A program made the position numbers and the translations under genes. The notes beneath the pieces were generated by a model, which searched no databases, had not been told where the DNA came from, and was given only the letters and a program-made list of their open reading frames with translations. From Gammaproteobacteria bacterium (GTDB lineage Bacteria > Pseudomonadota > Gammaproteobacteria > UBA9214), in NCBI GenBank assembly GCA_003230545.1, contig QIFB01000177.1, positions 1-39,013 on the forward strand: a stretch of DNA of 39,013 nucleotides, read 5' to 3'. How positions within the stretch are numbered: the first letter of the stretch is position 1; each line of letters starts with the position of its first letter. This document shows positions 12,067 through 19,875 of this stretch, one piece after another.

Positions 12067-12794
12067 GAGGTATGGGGTTTGTAGTACTTCGCCAGGGTAG
12101 TCGGCGAGACACCGAGGCAATAGGCGAGTCGCAACGACCACATCAGCAGAATGGTCCGCAGGATGCCATGGCGGCGCCAGCGCCGTGACGAGGTAGTCAG
12201 TTTCATATCGATGCAGGCCGGTTTCGAATGCCGCTTCAGGCAGCGGCTGAGGGTAATGTCTTCCATCAGCGGGATTGGCCGGTAACCGGCTATCCGGCTG
12301 AACAGCTCCCGGGTCACGAATACACCCTGGTCCCCGGTGGCGATGCGTGTCAGCCGGGAACGCCGGTTCATCATCCATGCGACCAGCCCGAGCAGCCCGG
12401 TGCGTTCCGGGAATTGCACCTCGAAATAGCCCCACTGATGACTTCCGGAGGACGATGCATTGACAATGGCGTCCAGGGCAAGGTTCGGTATCCGGGTATC
12501 GGCGTGGAGAAACCAGAACAGGTCGCCGTGTGCCATGTCGGCGCCGGCCTGCAGCTGGCTGGCGCGACCCGCCGGTGCATGTAATACCCGGTCGGTCAGC
12601 GGGCGTGCCAGCTGCACGGTCGCATCGCTGCTGCCGCCATCCACCACAATGACCTCGTGACCCCGGTTGCGGCTGTCCTGCAGTTGCCGGAGTGTTGCCT
12701 CGATGGTACCCGCCTCGTTCAGGGCCGGTACGATAATGGAAATCACGCTGTCAGCAGCAACGGGCATCGCCGGACTGGATTGCGCAACCTGCAT
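12063..12794 (-). CDS. Family-2 glycosyltransferase, TIGR04283 type, arsenosugar cluster
   Basis: GT-A fold glycosyltransferase of about 243 residues. Domain features are SIIVPALNEAGTIEATL, VIVVDGGSSDAT, LFWFLHADTRIP (the DxD-like metal site) and GDQGVFVTRELFSRIAGY with the following LMEDITLS. A C-terminal hydrophobic stretch (ILRTILLMWSLRLAYCLGVSP) suggests membrane association. The start is uncertain: ATG 12794 has a GAGG site, ATG 12767 is closest to the conserved core, and ATG 12836 has no ribosome site. Any choice overlaps the end of the methyltransferase gene, consistent with translational coupling. The likely role is elaboration of the arsenoriboside; the specificity is inferred from context. 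Confidence 0.88.
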   Translation of the reverse strand: MQVAQSSPAMPVAADSVISIIVPALNEAGTIEATLRQLQDSRNRGHEVIVVDGGSSDATVQLARPLTDRVLHAPAGRASQLQAGADMAHGDLFWFLHADTRIPNLALDAIVNASSSGSHQWGYFEVQFPERTGLLGLVAWMMNRRSRLTRIATGDQGVFVTRELFSRIAGYRPIPLMEDITLSRCLKRHSKPACIDMKLTTSSRRWRRHGILRTILLMWSLRLAYCLGVSPTTLAKYYKPHTS

Positions 12795-13815
12795 TCTCCG
12801 CCTCACGGTGAGCCGGCTCAGTATCGATAAAGGCATCCCGGTAGGCGGCGCCGGTCAGCAGCGCATGTTGAGCTGCGGACACCATAGCGCGTTCACCCCG
12901 CAGGAAGTGCTGCCCGGAATCGTCGATGACTTCTGCAAACGGGCCGCGGTAGATGAGAGTGCTATCCCTGTCGGTACTTTCCGGCAAGGCTTTCACGGCG
13001 GTCAAGGTGGCAGAGCGGAAGACAATGTCATTAATCTCCCGCCAGGGTTCCGGGTCCCACTTGTCATAGGCCACCCCCTGAAAACCGGCTGCTGCGAAGG
13101 CTTGCAGGAACTCCGTTTCCTGGAAAGCGCCTGACAGGCAGCCACTCCAGTGTTCGGGGTCATTCTTCAACTCCACCGGTATTGGCCGGTCACTGATGAT
13201 GTCGGCAATGGCGATGCGCCCGCCCGGTTTCAGTACCCGGAAGATTTCCTGTACCAGCTGCTGTTTCTCGTGGTCGGAGACCAGGTTGAGTACGCAATTG
13301 GAGATGACGAGATCGATCGAGTCATCTGCGATCAGCGGCTGTTCCCGGCGCTGCTGCTGTTCCCAGCTTTTCAGGTCGGCATAGGATTGCCGGTCAATCA
13401 CGGGATGCCTGTCCAGGTAGTGTTCCAGCGCCTCCAGGCCCAGTGCCAGATCCTGGATATTGCCCTTGACGAAACTGACACGCTTATGGCCCAACCGGGC
13501 AGCCATTTCATCCTGGTACTTGCGCGCCAGGGCCAGCATGTCGTCATTCATGTCCACGCCGATCACCTGCCCTTCGGGCCCGGTAAGCTGGGCGGCCATG
13601 TAGCAGATTTTGCCCCCACCGGAACCGAGGTCGAGTACGGTATCCCCTGGTTTGACATACCGTGACGGATCGCCGCAGCCGTAGTCCCGGGAGATGATTT
13701 CATCCGGCAGCATCTCCAGCAGACCGGCATCATAGTCCACCGGGCAACACAGGGATTCCTCGCGCTGTTTGGCGCCGCGCGAATAACGTTCCTTGACACT
13801 GCTTTCAACGTTCAT
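12751..13815 (-). CDS. arsM: ArsM-like arsenite S-adenosylmethionine methyltransferase
   Basis: 354 residues. The Rossmann SAM motif VLDLGSGGGKICY starts at about residue 60. The cysteines expected for As(III) binding are present: Cys23-Cys24 (SLCCPVDYD), Cys174 (SNCVLNLV) and Cys226 (SGCLSGAF). This pattern matches arsenite methyltransferases that yield mono- and dimethyl arsenicals. A C-terminal extension (about 270-354) ends in GDARCC, a double cysteine that may add an arsenic site. ATG 13815 has a GAGG site and lies 2 nt after the arsS stop. In context its dimethylated product would be the ArsS substrate. Confidence 0.9.
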   Translation of the reverse strand: MNVESSVKERYSRGAKQREESLCCPVDYDAGLLEMLPDEIISRDYGCGDPSRYVKPGDTVLDLGSGGGKICYMAAQLTGPEGQVIGVDMNDDMLALARKYQDEMAARLGHKRVSFVKGNIQDLALGLEALEHYLDRHPVIDRQSYADLKSWEQQQRREQPLIADDSIDLVISNCVLNLVSDHEKQQLVQEIFRVLKPGGRIAIADIISDRPIPVELKNDPEHWSGCLSGAFQETEFLQAFAAAGFQGVAYDKWDPEPWREINDIVFRSATLTAVKALPESTDRDSTLIYRGPFAEVIDDSGQHFLRGERAMVSAAQHALLTGAAYRDAFIDTEPAHREAENAGCAIQSGDARCC

Positions 13816-13817
13816 GG

Positions 13818-14825
13818 TTATTCCTCGTTCCGGTTGTTGCTGCTCAGTGCGCCACTGCAGCTGGAGCCCTGCCCGGCTGTGCAGCCATAGCAGTGATCGG
13901 CAATCATGATTTCATTGCCATCGAGATCAGTGCCCGTCAGGTTGCTGATATGCAGTTTGGTTTTGTCAGCGGTTCTCGCATGCAGGCCCAGCATCTGGTT
14001 GAAGTCACAGTCATACACGTAGCCCTGCCAGTCGATACTGAGCAGTGAGCGGCACATGACACCGTCCAGATTTTCTGCGCGGTAATTGTCCCGCAGCAAG
14101 GCCATGTAAACATTGAACTTGCCCTTCGAGATCAGTGTGCTGCCAAAGCGCTGGATCGGCATGTTGGTGATGGTCAGCAGCCGGTTGAAGCGGACATCGA
14201 ATGCATCCGCCAGGTGCCTGCGATAATCCTGCTCGAGCGCCTGTTGTGGTGGTGGCAGTACGGGCCCCTGCGGGTTGTATACCAGGGTCAGTTGCAGGCC
14301 GGTCTGTTCCTGTCCATAACCCAGTTCATTGAGTTCGCGCAGTACCTCGATGCTGGTTATGAACGTACCATCGCCGCGTTGTGCGTCGACATTATCCTTT
14401 AGATAACATGGAAGTGAAGCAACTATCTCGACCTGGTTCTCTGCCAGGAAGGCCGCGGTGCCCTGCTGGTCAGGCTCCCGCAGGACGGTCAGGTTACAGC
14501 GATCGATCACCTGTATGCCATTGTGGCGTGCAGCGCTCACCAGGCGCCGGAACCCCGGGTGCAGTTCAGGGGCGCCACCGGTCAGATCGAGTGTGCACTC
14601 CGGTCGGGTTTCCAGGTAGTCAATGACTGCGGCCAGCGTTATGTCCGTCATCATTTCCTTGCGGTTCGGACCGGCATTGACATGACAATGCAGGCACGAC
14701 TGGTTGCAGCGGTAACCGAGATTGACCTGCAGGGTTTCCAGCGGCCTGCGGTGAATGACCGGGAAGTCGCTGTGTTCGAGTAATGGAAGGGTTGCGTGCA
14801 TGAGCGTTCGTTCAGTTGTTGTCAT
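13818..14825 (-). CDS. arsS: ArsS, arsenosugar biosynthesis radical SAM protein
   Basis: Radical SAM enzyme thought to add a 5'-deoxyadenosyl group to dimethylarsenic, giving the arsenosugar precursor. The cluster motif CNQSCLHC (Cys40, Cys44, Cys47) follows the typical LQVNLGYRCNQSC. LDLTGGAPELHPGFRRLV is the SAM-binding GGAPE region. The C-terminal Cys set (MCRS, YDCDFNQ, DHCYGCTAGQGSSC) probably binds a second Fe-S centre. ATG 14825 forms an ATGA overlap with a small upstream ORF, but it lies within a dispersed repeat. ATG 14801 (MHATLPLLEH) is the conservative alternative. Confidence 0.93.
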   Translation of the reverse strand: MTTTERTLMHATLPLLEHSDFPVIHRRPLETLQVNLGYRCNQSCLHCHVNAGPNRKEMMTDITLAAVIDYLETRPECTLDLTGGAPELHPGFRRLVSAARHNGIQVIDRCNLTVLREPDQQGTAAFLAENQVEIVASLPCYLKDNVDAQRGDGTFITSIEVLRELNELGYGQEQTGLQLTLVYNPQGPVLPPPQQALEQDYRRHLADAFDVRFNRLLTITNMPIQRFGSTLISKGKFNVYMALLRDNYRAENLDGVMCRSLLSIDWQGYVYDCDFNQMLGLHARTADKTKLHISNLTGTDLDGNEIMIADHCYGCTAGQGSSCSGALSSNNRNEE

Positions 14826-14905
14826 TCCTGCGCAAGCAGGAATCCAGTAGCTACTGACTCCAGTGACTGGATTCCGGGTTTTCGCTTTGCGACGCCCGGA
14901 AGGAC
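14821..14905. repeat. Dispersed inverted repeat at the arsS start
   Basis: An 85-bp element with near-perfect terminal inverted repeats (GTCATTCC at 14821, GGAAGGAC ending 14905) and internal complementarity. ATTCCTGC/GCAGGAAT form an 8-bp stem, GGAATCCAGT pairs with ACTGGATTCC, and there is a CCGGG...CCCGG end. This is the pattern of the short, non-coding, mobile-like repeats common in proteobacteria. It overlaps the first bases of the arsS frame and the last two dozen codons of the small ORF. Confidence 0.75.
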
Positions 14906-15016
14906 AATTGGCTTTAGAATACTTGTCATGGAATCAGTTTGTTGATCAGCCGGATCCGGGGTCAGGCCGAGTGCGTCATTCAGCAGGCTGCGCAGTAACG
15001 TCTTGTGGCTATCCAT
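14822..15016 (-). CDS. Small doubtful ORF between dusA and arsS
   Basis: 64 codons starting 8 nt inside the end of dusA and ending in an ATGA overlap with arsS. The first ~35 residues (MDSHKTLLRSLLNDALGL) look protein-like; the rest is encoded by the dispersed repeat. It could be a small gene, a truncated remnant whose 3' end was replaced by the repeat, or only a coupling leader. No family is recognised. Confidence 0.25.
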   Translation of the reverse strand: MDSHKTLLRSLLNDALGLTPDPADQQTDSMTSILKPIVLPGVAKRKPGIQSLESVATGFLLAQE

Positions 15017-16031
15017 GGACAGCCTGGCTTGCTGGTTCGGAACTGGCAGGGACGGCTAGACTGTTCACGGTGTTCAGGGCTTCCTCGATGACTTCAATTC
15101 CGGCATTGCCTGCCGTGGCATACTGACTGAGGTGGCGGCGCCAGGCGCGTGCTCCGGGTACGCCATGGTAAAGACCAAGCAGGTGCCGGGTAATGTGTTT
15201 GAGTGCGGTTCCGGCAGCCAGTTCCATTTCGATATACGGCCGCATATTACGGATGATCGTCTCACGTGTCGGGGGTTGCTGTGTAGCGCCATAAAACCGT
15301 GCATCGACCCCGGCGAGTATATATGGATTGTGATAGGCCTCGCGTCCGAACATGACCCCGTCAACGGATTCGAGGTGATTAGCCGCGGCAGACAGTTTGG
15401 TGATGCCGCCGTTCAGGATCACCTCGAGATCCGGAATGTCCTGTTTCACGCGATAGACAGTCTCATATTTCAGTGGTGGTATGGTGCGGTTTTCCTTTGG
15501 ACTGAGGCCACCAAGGATCGCCTTGCGTGCATGGATGATGACGGTCCGGCAACCGGCTGCACGCACGCTTTCCAGCAGTTTCTGCAGAAATCCGTAGGAA
15601 TCCTGTGCATCAATCCCGATGCGGGTCTTGACCGTGACCGGCAGGTCGACGCTGTCGTTCATGGCCGCGACACAAGCGGCAACCAGTTGGGGCTCTGCCA
15701 TCAGGCAGGCGCCAAAGCGACCGCTGCGGACCCGGTCGCTGGGGCAACCCACATTCAGGTTGATTTCGTCATAGCCGTAGGCGGCCCCGATACGGGCCGC
15801 AGACGCCAGTGCCTCCGGATCGCTGCCACCGAGTTGCAGGCCCACCGGGTGCTCGGCCGTGTTGAATTTGAGCAGCCAGTCCGGGTCTCCGTGCAGGATG
15901 GCGTTGGTGGTCACCATTTCGGTATAGAGCAGGCAGTGCTTTGACAGCTGGCGCAGAAAGAAGCGGCAATGCCGGTCCGTCCATTCCATCATCGGCGCCA
16001 CGCATATTCTATGTCTTTTGAAATCCGCCAC
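15009..16031 (-). CDS. dusA: tRNA-dihydrouridine(20/20a) synthase DusA
   Basis: FMN-dependent enzyme reducing uridine to dihydrouridine in the tRNA D-loop. TIM-barrel features are VAPMMEWTDRHCR at the N-terminus, catalytic Cys96 in NLNVGCPSDRV followed by the DusA-type SGRFGACLM, the FMN-phosphate region NGGI and MFGREAYHNP, and the C-terminal helical tRNA-binding domain with GLYHGVPGARAWRRHLS. Its 340 residues match the DusA subfamily. Its 3' end overlaps the small ORF before arsS, so it may share transcription with the arsenosugar genes, though its function is unrelated. Confidence 0.95.
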   Translation of the reverse strand: MADFKRHRICVAPMMEWTDRHCRFFLRQLSKHCLLYTEMVTTNAILHGDPDWLLKFNTAEHPVGLQLGGSDPEALASAARIGAAYGYDEINLNVGCPSDRVRSGRFGACLMAEPQLVAACVAAMNDSVDLPVTVKTRIGIDAQDSYGFLQKLLESVRAAGCRTVIIHARKAILGGLSPKENRTIPPLKYETVYRVKQDIPDLEVILNGGITKLSAAANHLESVDGVMFGREAYHNPYILAGVDARFYGATQQPPTRETIIRNMRPYIEMELAAGTALKHITRHLLGLYHGVPGARAWRRHLSQYATAGNAGIEVIEEALNTVNSLAVPASSEPASQAVHG

Positions 16032-16120
16032 TGGTTTTCTATGTGCCTGTTATTGGTACACTTATTTCTGCCTGTGGTACACTCACTTTCAGGTACTTTC
16101 ACTCATGACGAATTCACCCT

Positions 16121-16582
16121 TTGCACCGGTCACAAGGACTGGAAATTGCTGTCACGCTACCCCCGATTGAAAGCACGGGACCTGCACCGGTGAAAGAGTA
16201 CATCATCGGCGTAGCGGAACCCGACACATGGGACGACCTGGTGTCGGAACTGGAAACCACCGGCAAGCTCTCACGGCAAGCGGTTGCCCGCCGCCTGCGC
16301 GGTACCGTAAAGCCCATGCCCTGCTCCATCGCCATGTACCTTGCCGACTGCCTGCAGCCACGAGTGACCGGTGCGGCCAGTTCCAGCAAACCCACCGACC
16401 CGTACCGGGGCATTAAGCGGAAACACCTGCGCCGAATATTCACCCCGATCCTCATCCGCTATACCCGGTATGTGAAGCACATCGATCCGGAGCGCACCGA
16501 CATTACCATGCAATTCATCGAGAAGTTTGCCCCGAGGCACGGCCTGACAGCGCGCGAGCTGCACACCATCCTGAAACACTGA
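16121..16582 (+). CDS. Small basic protein of unknown function
   Basis: Up to 153 residues from TTG 16121; GTG 16190 (130 residues, beginning VKEYIIGVAEPDTWDDLV) may be the true start, since neither has a strong ribosome site. The centre (ETTGKLSRQAVARRLRG) could be a short helix-turn-helix and GIKRKHLRRIFTPILIRY is strongly basic, so nucleic-acid binding is possible but unproven. It is divergent from dusA. No family is recognised. Confidence 0.55.
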   Translation: MHRSQGLEIAVTLPPIESTGPAPVKEYIIGVAEPDTWDDLVSELETTGKLSRQAVARRLRGTVKPMPCSIAMYLADCLQPRVTGAASSSKPTDPYRGIKRKHLRRIFTPILIRYTRYVKHIDPERTDITMQFIEKFAPRHGLTARELHTILKH

Positions 16583-16727
16583 TTTACCCGAAATAATTGC
16601 CCGACTGCTTTGGTGTGACACCGCCTATAAATATCTGTGTGTGGTGGACGATATAATCAGGGTGACAGAGGCAAGGGTGATGGCGGTCACAGTCGGTAAA
16701 TTACCGCTTTTGAATTCCGCCCGTCAG

Positions 16728-16736
16728 TGCTATAGT
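16728..16736 (+). promoter_or_regulatory. Extended -10 promoter element
   Basis: TGC followed by TATAGT (16731-16736), with a weak TTGAAT 15 nt upstream. It lies 52 nt before the ATG of the small exported protein at 16789, whose own gap from the previous gene is about 200 bp. Confidence 0.45.
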
Positions 16737-16788
16737 CATTTTAGAGGTTCGATATCAGTAAATTAGCTTGTTTACCAAGGAGTTAGCT

Positions 16789-17097
16789 ATGGACAGGTTC
16801 CATTCTGTACTGTTGGCATTTACCCTCGGCATCCTGCTGATCGGACCCGCGACCGCGGATGTTTTACTGGTGGATGAGATCGAGTCGGCATCGGCTGCTG
16901 ATACACCGGGGACCGGCATGAACATGGACAGTGTCCGCGCAAAATATGGCAACCCGGTACAGGAGTACCCGGCGGTTTCCACCTCGGGTCATCCACAGCA
17001 CCCGCCAATCACCCGCTGGGATTACAACGGCTACTCGGTTTTCTTCGAAAATGACCTGGTACTGCATTCCGTCGTTTACCGCGCCAGCGCCAAGTGA
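16789..17097 (+). CDS. Small exported protein, SmpA/OmlA-like repeat pattern
   Basis: 102 residues from ATG 16789, chosen for the AAGGAG site 7 nt upstream. A signal peptide covers about residues 1-22 (cleavage after ATA). The mature part begins VLLVDEIESA and contains GMNMDSVRAKYGNPVQEYPAV, then ITRWDYNGYSVFFENDLVLHSVVY. The Met-Asp-x-Val-x-x-x-Tyr-Gly-x-Pro and W-Y-x-x-F pattern is that of small BamE/SmpA-like periplasmic folds. It is monocistronic. Function is not known. Confidence 0.75.
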   Translation: MDRFHSVLLAFTLGILLIGPATADVLLVDEIESASAADTPGTGMNMDSVRAKYGNPVQEYPAVSTSGHPQHPPITRWDYNGYSVFFENDLVLHSVVYRASAK

Positions 17098-17295
17098 TCT
17101 CCTGACCGCTCTCCCGCGGTAGCGGCCCTGACCGCCACTGCACCCCGGCCTGGCGCAATGCGCCGATATGCCGGTCTTTTACTGCCATACAGGCTTCCCC
17201 TCCTGTCCATACGCCCATTCAGGCGTTGTCCGTCTGGCAACAGGCACTTGATTTATGGATAATGCAAGGTTCGCAGCAACCTGAATTGCAGGGTT

Positions 17296-18435
17296 ATGAG
17301 CATGATTTTGATTTTACAGGCAGATACCGATAAGAACGGCGGTGATTTTCGCCAGTTGATGGATCACCTGTCGAACATGAAAAATATCAAAACGCGTATC
17401 CATGATGAGGTGGGTGCGCAGCAGACACTTACCGAGGTCTACCTGGTCGGGGACACGGCAACCCTGCAAATAGAAGACATGGAAAACCTGCCCTGTGTCG
17501 AACGCGTAGTACGGGTTTCAGAGGAATACCGGGTACTCGGGCGGCACCAGGATGATAACCGGCCGACCCATTTTGAATACAACGGGGTCCGTTTCGGGCA
17601 GGACAATCTGAATATCTTTGCCGGTCTGTGTGCTGTTGACAACCCCCAGCATGTGGAGATGATGATGCAGGCCCTGCAAGAGCGCGGCCTGCCCTGTACC
17701 CGCATGGGGGCCTACAAGCCCCGCACCAATCCCTATTCCTTTCAGGGCCATGGAAAGAGCTGCCTGACCTGGGTGTTCGAACTTGCCGGCAAGTTCGACA
17801 TCAAGGTCATCGCCATGGAAGTCACGCATGATTCGCATGTCCGGGAGATACACGAGGCGCTCGAAGTGACCGGACACCCGACCGGTGTCTTGCTGCAGGT
17901 GGGCACCCGAAATACCCAGAATTTTGAACTGCTCAAGGTCATCGGCCGCGAACCCGATTTCCCGGTGCTGCTGAAACGCGGTTTTGGCATTACCCTCGAG
18001 GAGTCTCTGAATGCCGCGGAATACCTCGCCAGCGAAGGCAACCGCCGCGTGGTATTCGGTCTGCGTGGTATGAAGACCAATATGGGCGACCCGCACCGTA
18101 ATTTTGTCGATTTCTCCCATGTGCCGGTCGTCAAGCGCCTGACCCGGATGCCGGTCTGTATCGATCCGTCACACTCTGTCGGCAGCCGGGACGAGACCCC
18201 GTGCGGCATACTCGATGTATTTCACGTTACGGCACAGGGTGTGATTGCCGGCGCGAACATGATTCTTGTGGATTTTCACCCGGTCCCGGGCAAGGCGCTG
18301 GTCGATGGTCCGCAGGCCCTGCGCATGGATGAGCTGGATTATTTTCTCGAGGATGTCCGGATTGCCCGTGAGGCATACGAGCAACGCGTTGCGCTGGCGG
18401 CAGCCCACCGGAAGCAGCAGGCATCCGCCGCATAA
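17296..18435 (+). CDS. 3-deoxy-7-phosphoheptulonate (DAHP) synthase, type I-beta-like with regulatory N-domain
   Basis: First step of the shikimate pathway, joining PEP and erythrose-4-phosphate. A ferredoxin-like N-terminal domain (about 1-75) precedes the TIM barrel, as in feedback-regulated I-beta enzymes. Barrel motifs are GAYKPRTNPYSFQG, VGTRNTQNFELLK, VLLKRG and CIDPSHSVGSRD. The usual AGPCSVE PEP motif is replaced by AGLCAVDN, a variation worth noting in this subfamily. The start is ATG 17296 or ATG 17302 (the Met-Ile-Leu start usual in the family). Length 379. It stands alone between small unknown genes and is not in an aro operon. Confidence 0.9.
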   Translation: MSMILILQADTDKNGGDFRQLMDHLSNMKNIKTRIHDEVGAQQTLTEVYLVGDTATLQIEDMENLPCVERVVRVSEEYRVLGRHQDDNRPTHFEYNGVRFGQDNLNIFAGLCAVDNPQHVEMMMQALQERGLPCTRMGAYKPRTNPYSFQGHGKSCLTWVFELAGKFDIKVIAMEVTHDSHVREIHEALEVTGHPTGVLLQVGTRNTQNFELLKVIGREPDFPVLLKRGFGITLEESLNAAEYLASEGNRRVVFGLRGMKTNMGDPHRNFVDFSHVPVVKRLTRMPVCIDPSHSVGSRDETPCGILDVFHVTAQGVIAGANMILVDFHPVPGKALVDGPQALRMDELDYFLEDVRIAREAYEQRVALAAAHRKQQASAA

Positions 18436-18475
18436 TTCCGGCGGACTGACAGTCACCGAACAACATCAAGTTTTG

Positions 18476-18494
18476 TATCAGTAGTCTATACTGA
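18476..18494. promoter_or_regulatory. Operator-like dyad upstream of the DsrE-like gene
   Basis: A 19-nt dyad with perfect 7-base arms ATCAGTA and TACTGAT around GTCTA, overlapping a TATACT-like -10 (within 18486-18492). It lies 44 nt before ATG 18538. The regulator is not identified. Confidence 0.35.
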
Positions 18495-18537
18495 TTAATC
18501 AGACATGATCGTAACCGTGTAGCTGTGATGGAGTGAT

Positions 18538-19056
18538 ATGAACAGCCGCTATCTGCCAGTCATTGCTTTGTCGGGATTCCTTACCCTGGGGGCTACTGCA
18601 GGGGAACAGGTGTCGAAGGAGGTGCAAACCCCCTATTCCGAGCAAAAGGTGGTCTATGATTTCTACTTCGATAACCCGGAAAAGATCAACGCGGCCCTCT
18701 ACTGGATCCGCTCCCTGATGAACCCGCTGATGGACGCCCCGTACGAGATGGCGCCGGAATTCATGGAGATCAAGGTAGTCATTCACGGCACCGAGATTGT
18801 CACCGTGGCACGCAAAAACTATGAGAAATACAAGGATGCAGTCGAGCGGATGCGCTATTACTCAAGCCTGGGCGTTGAGTTCAAGGTGTGCGGGCTCGCG
18901 GCACAGGACTACGACTATGATACCGACGCATTTTACGAGTTTATCGACGTCGTACCGTCCGCCATTACCGAACTGGCGCACTGGCAACTGCAGGGTTATG
19001 CGCTGATCACCCCGACAGTGGTGGAAAAGACATTGTCGATCGAGGAAATCCGGTAG
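18538..19056 (+). CDS. Exported DsrE/DsrF-like protein
   Basis: 172 residues with a signal peptide (residues 1-22, cleavage near TAGEQ). The mature region KVVYDFYFDNPEKINAALYWIRSLMNPL followed by IKVVIHGTEIVTVARKNYEKYKDAVERMRYYSSLGVEFKVCG matches the DsrE-like fold. Cys118 is at the position of the sulfur-carrier cysteine. Periplasmic DsrE-like proteins are common in sulfur-metabolising gammaproteobacteria; a role in sulfur transfer here is inference. The stop TAG is formed by a dispersed repeat (19053-19087). Confidence 0.85.
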   Translation: MNSRYLPVIALSGFLTLGATAGEQVSKEVQTPYSEQKVVYDFYFDNPEKINAALYWIRSLMNPLMDAPYEMAPEFMEIKVVIHGTEIVTVARKNYEKYKDAVERMRYYSSLGVEFKVCGLAAQDYDYDTDAFYEFIDVVPSAITELAHWQLQGYALITPTVVEKTLSIEEIR

Positions 19057-19087
19057 CCCGGATGAAGCGCAGCGGAATCCGGGCTAC
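19053..19087. repeat. Palindromic dispersed repeat (GTAGCCCGGATGAAGC type)
   Basis: A 35-bp hairpin: GTAGCCCGGAT pairs with the complementary ATCCGGGCTAC end. The same left arm recurs at 33685. It overlaps the stop of the DsrE-like gene and lies between two convergent genes, so it may act as a terminator. Confidence 0.7.
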
Positions 19088-19089
19088 GG

Positions 19090-19875
19090 CTAGCGCGCCC
19101 GCTTCAGGGTGTTCTTGTCAAAGTCCCGGTCCGTAAGACCGTTGCGAAAGGTGTATTCCTTCCAGGAGAGCGTCGTGCTCTTGCCAGTCTGGTGGTTCAC
19201 CATTTCGTAGCGCATGCCGCGCCAGTACTTGTCGAGGTACTGCTGGTATTCATGGAATGTCAGTGTCTTCAGGAGTTCGTTCTTGCGATCGTAATAGTCG
19301 ATTTTCTGAGGGCGATACTCGGTCATGTCGTACCAGACGACCTGACGCGTGTAACCCGAGTTTTCATCCACCGGGTCGCGTTCAACGACAAAACAATCGG
19401 TGCCTTCAAAGGTCTCGTCGCGCAAGTACCTGTAGGTATATTTGTCGACTTCATCGGAAGAGATATCCTCGTAGGCAAACTCGCTGCCCATGAACGGACC
19501 GGACTTGTTCTTCGAGGCAATGCGCTTGACCCGCTTGAGCGCCGGCAGGTAGAGCCACTGGTCATCGGGTTTGTTGATGTGTGAAAATGTCAGAAAGGCG
19601 GTCCCCTTGATATCGGCAGGTGCGTCGAAGATAGACAGGCTCTTGTCACCATCATTCTCGACCTCCAGAGTGCGTACACGTACCTCGCGATTGCTCTCGT
19701 CCCCGCGCTTGTTGCGCAGCACCATTTGCATGGTGGCAATGGAGTCCCCGAAACCCTGGTCACGCCGGTCGGCTTCAGTCGCGATCTGCAACCCTTTGTC
19801 TTCCGGTGATTCCGCTTGTGCCTGAACGGAAAACAGGCCAATAAAGACAAGTAAGACGGTGTAATACAGTTTCAT
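19090..19875 (-). CDS. LolA-like outer membrane lipoprotein-sorting protein, partner of RND exporter
   Basis: 261 residues with a signal peptide (1-21, cleavage at AQA/ES). The mature part has the LolA/LppX-like beta pattern: MQMVLRNKRGDESNREVRVRTLEVENDGDKSL, then DIKGTAFLTFSH, WLYLPALKRVKRIAS, FMGSEFAYEDIS, and ending WKEYTFRNGLTDRDFD. Members of this group are usually encoded beside an MMPL-type transporter. Here the ATG overlaps the transporter stop by 4 nt. It is expected to bind a lipidic substrate in the periplasm; the actual substrate is unknown. Confidence 0.88.
   Translation of the reverse strand: MKLYYTVLLVFIGLFSVQAQAESPEDKGLQIATEADRRDQGFGDSIATMQMVLRNKRGDESNREVRVRTLEVENDGDKSLSIFDAPADIKGTAFLTFSHINKPDDQWLYLPALKRVKRIASKNKSGPFMGSEFAYEDISSDEVDKYTYRYLRDETFEGTDCFVVERDPVDENSGYTRQVVWYDMTEYRPQKIDYYDRKNELLKTLTFHEYQQYLDKYWRGMRYEMVNHQTGKSTTLSWKEYTFRNGLTDRDFDKNTLKRAR

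Noticed and set aside
15132-15944. 270-codon plus-strand frame
   Set aside because: Antisense shadow of dusA, whose FMN and catalytic motifs are intact.
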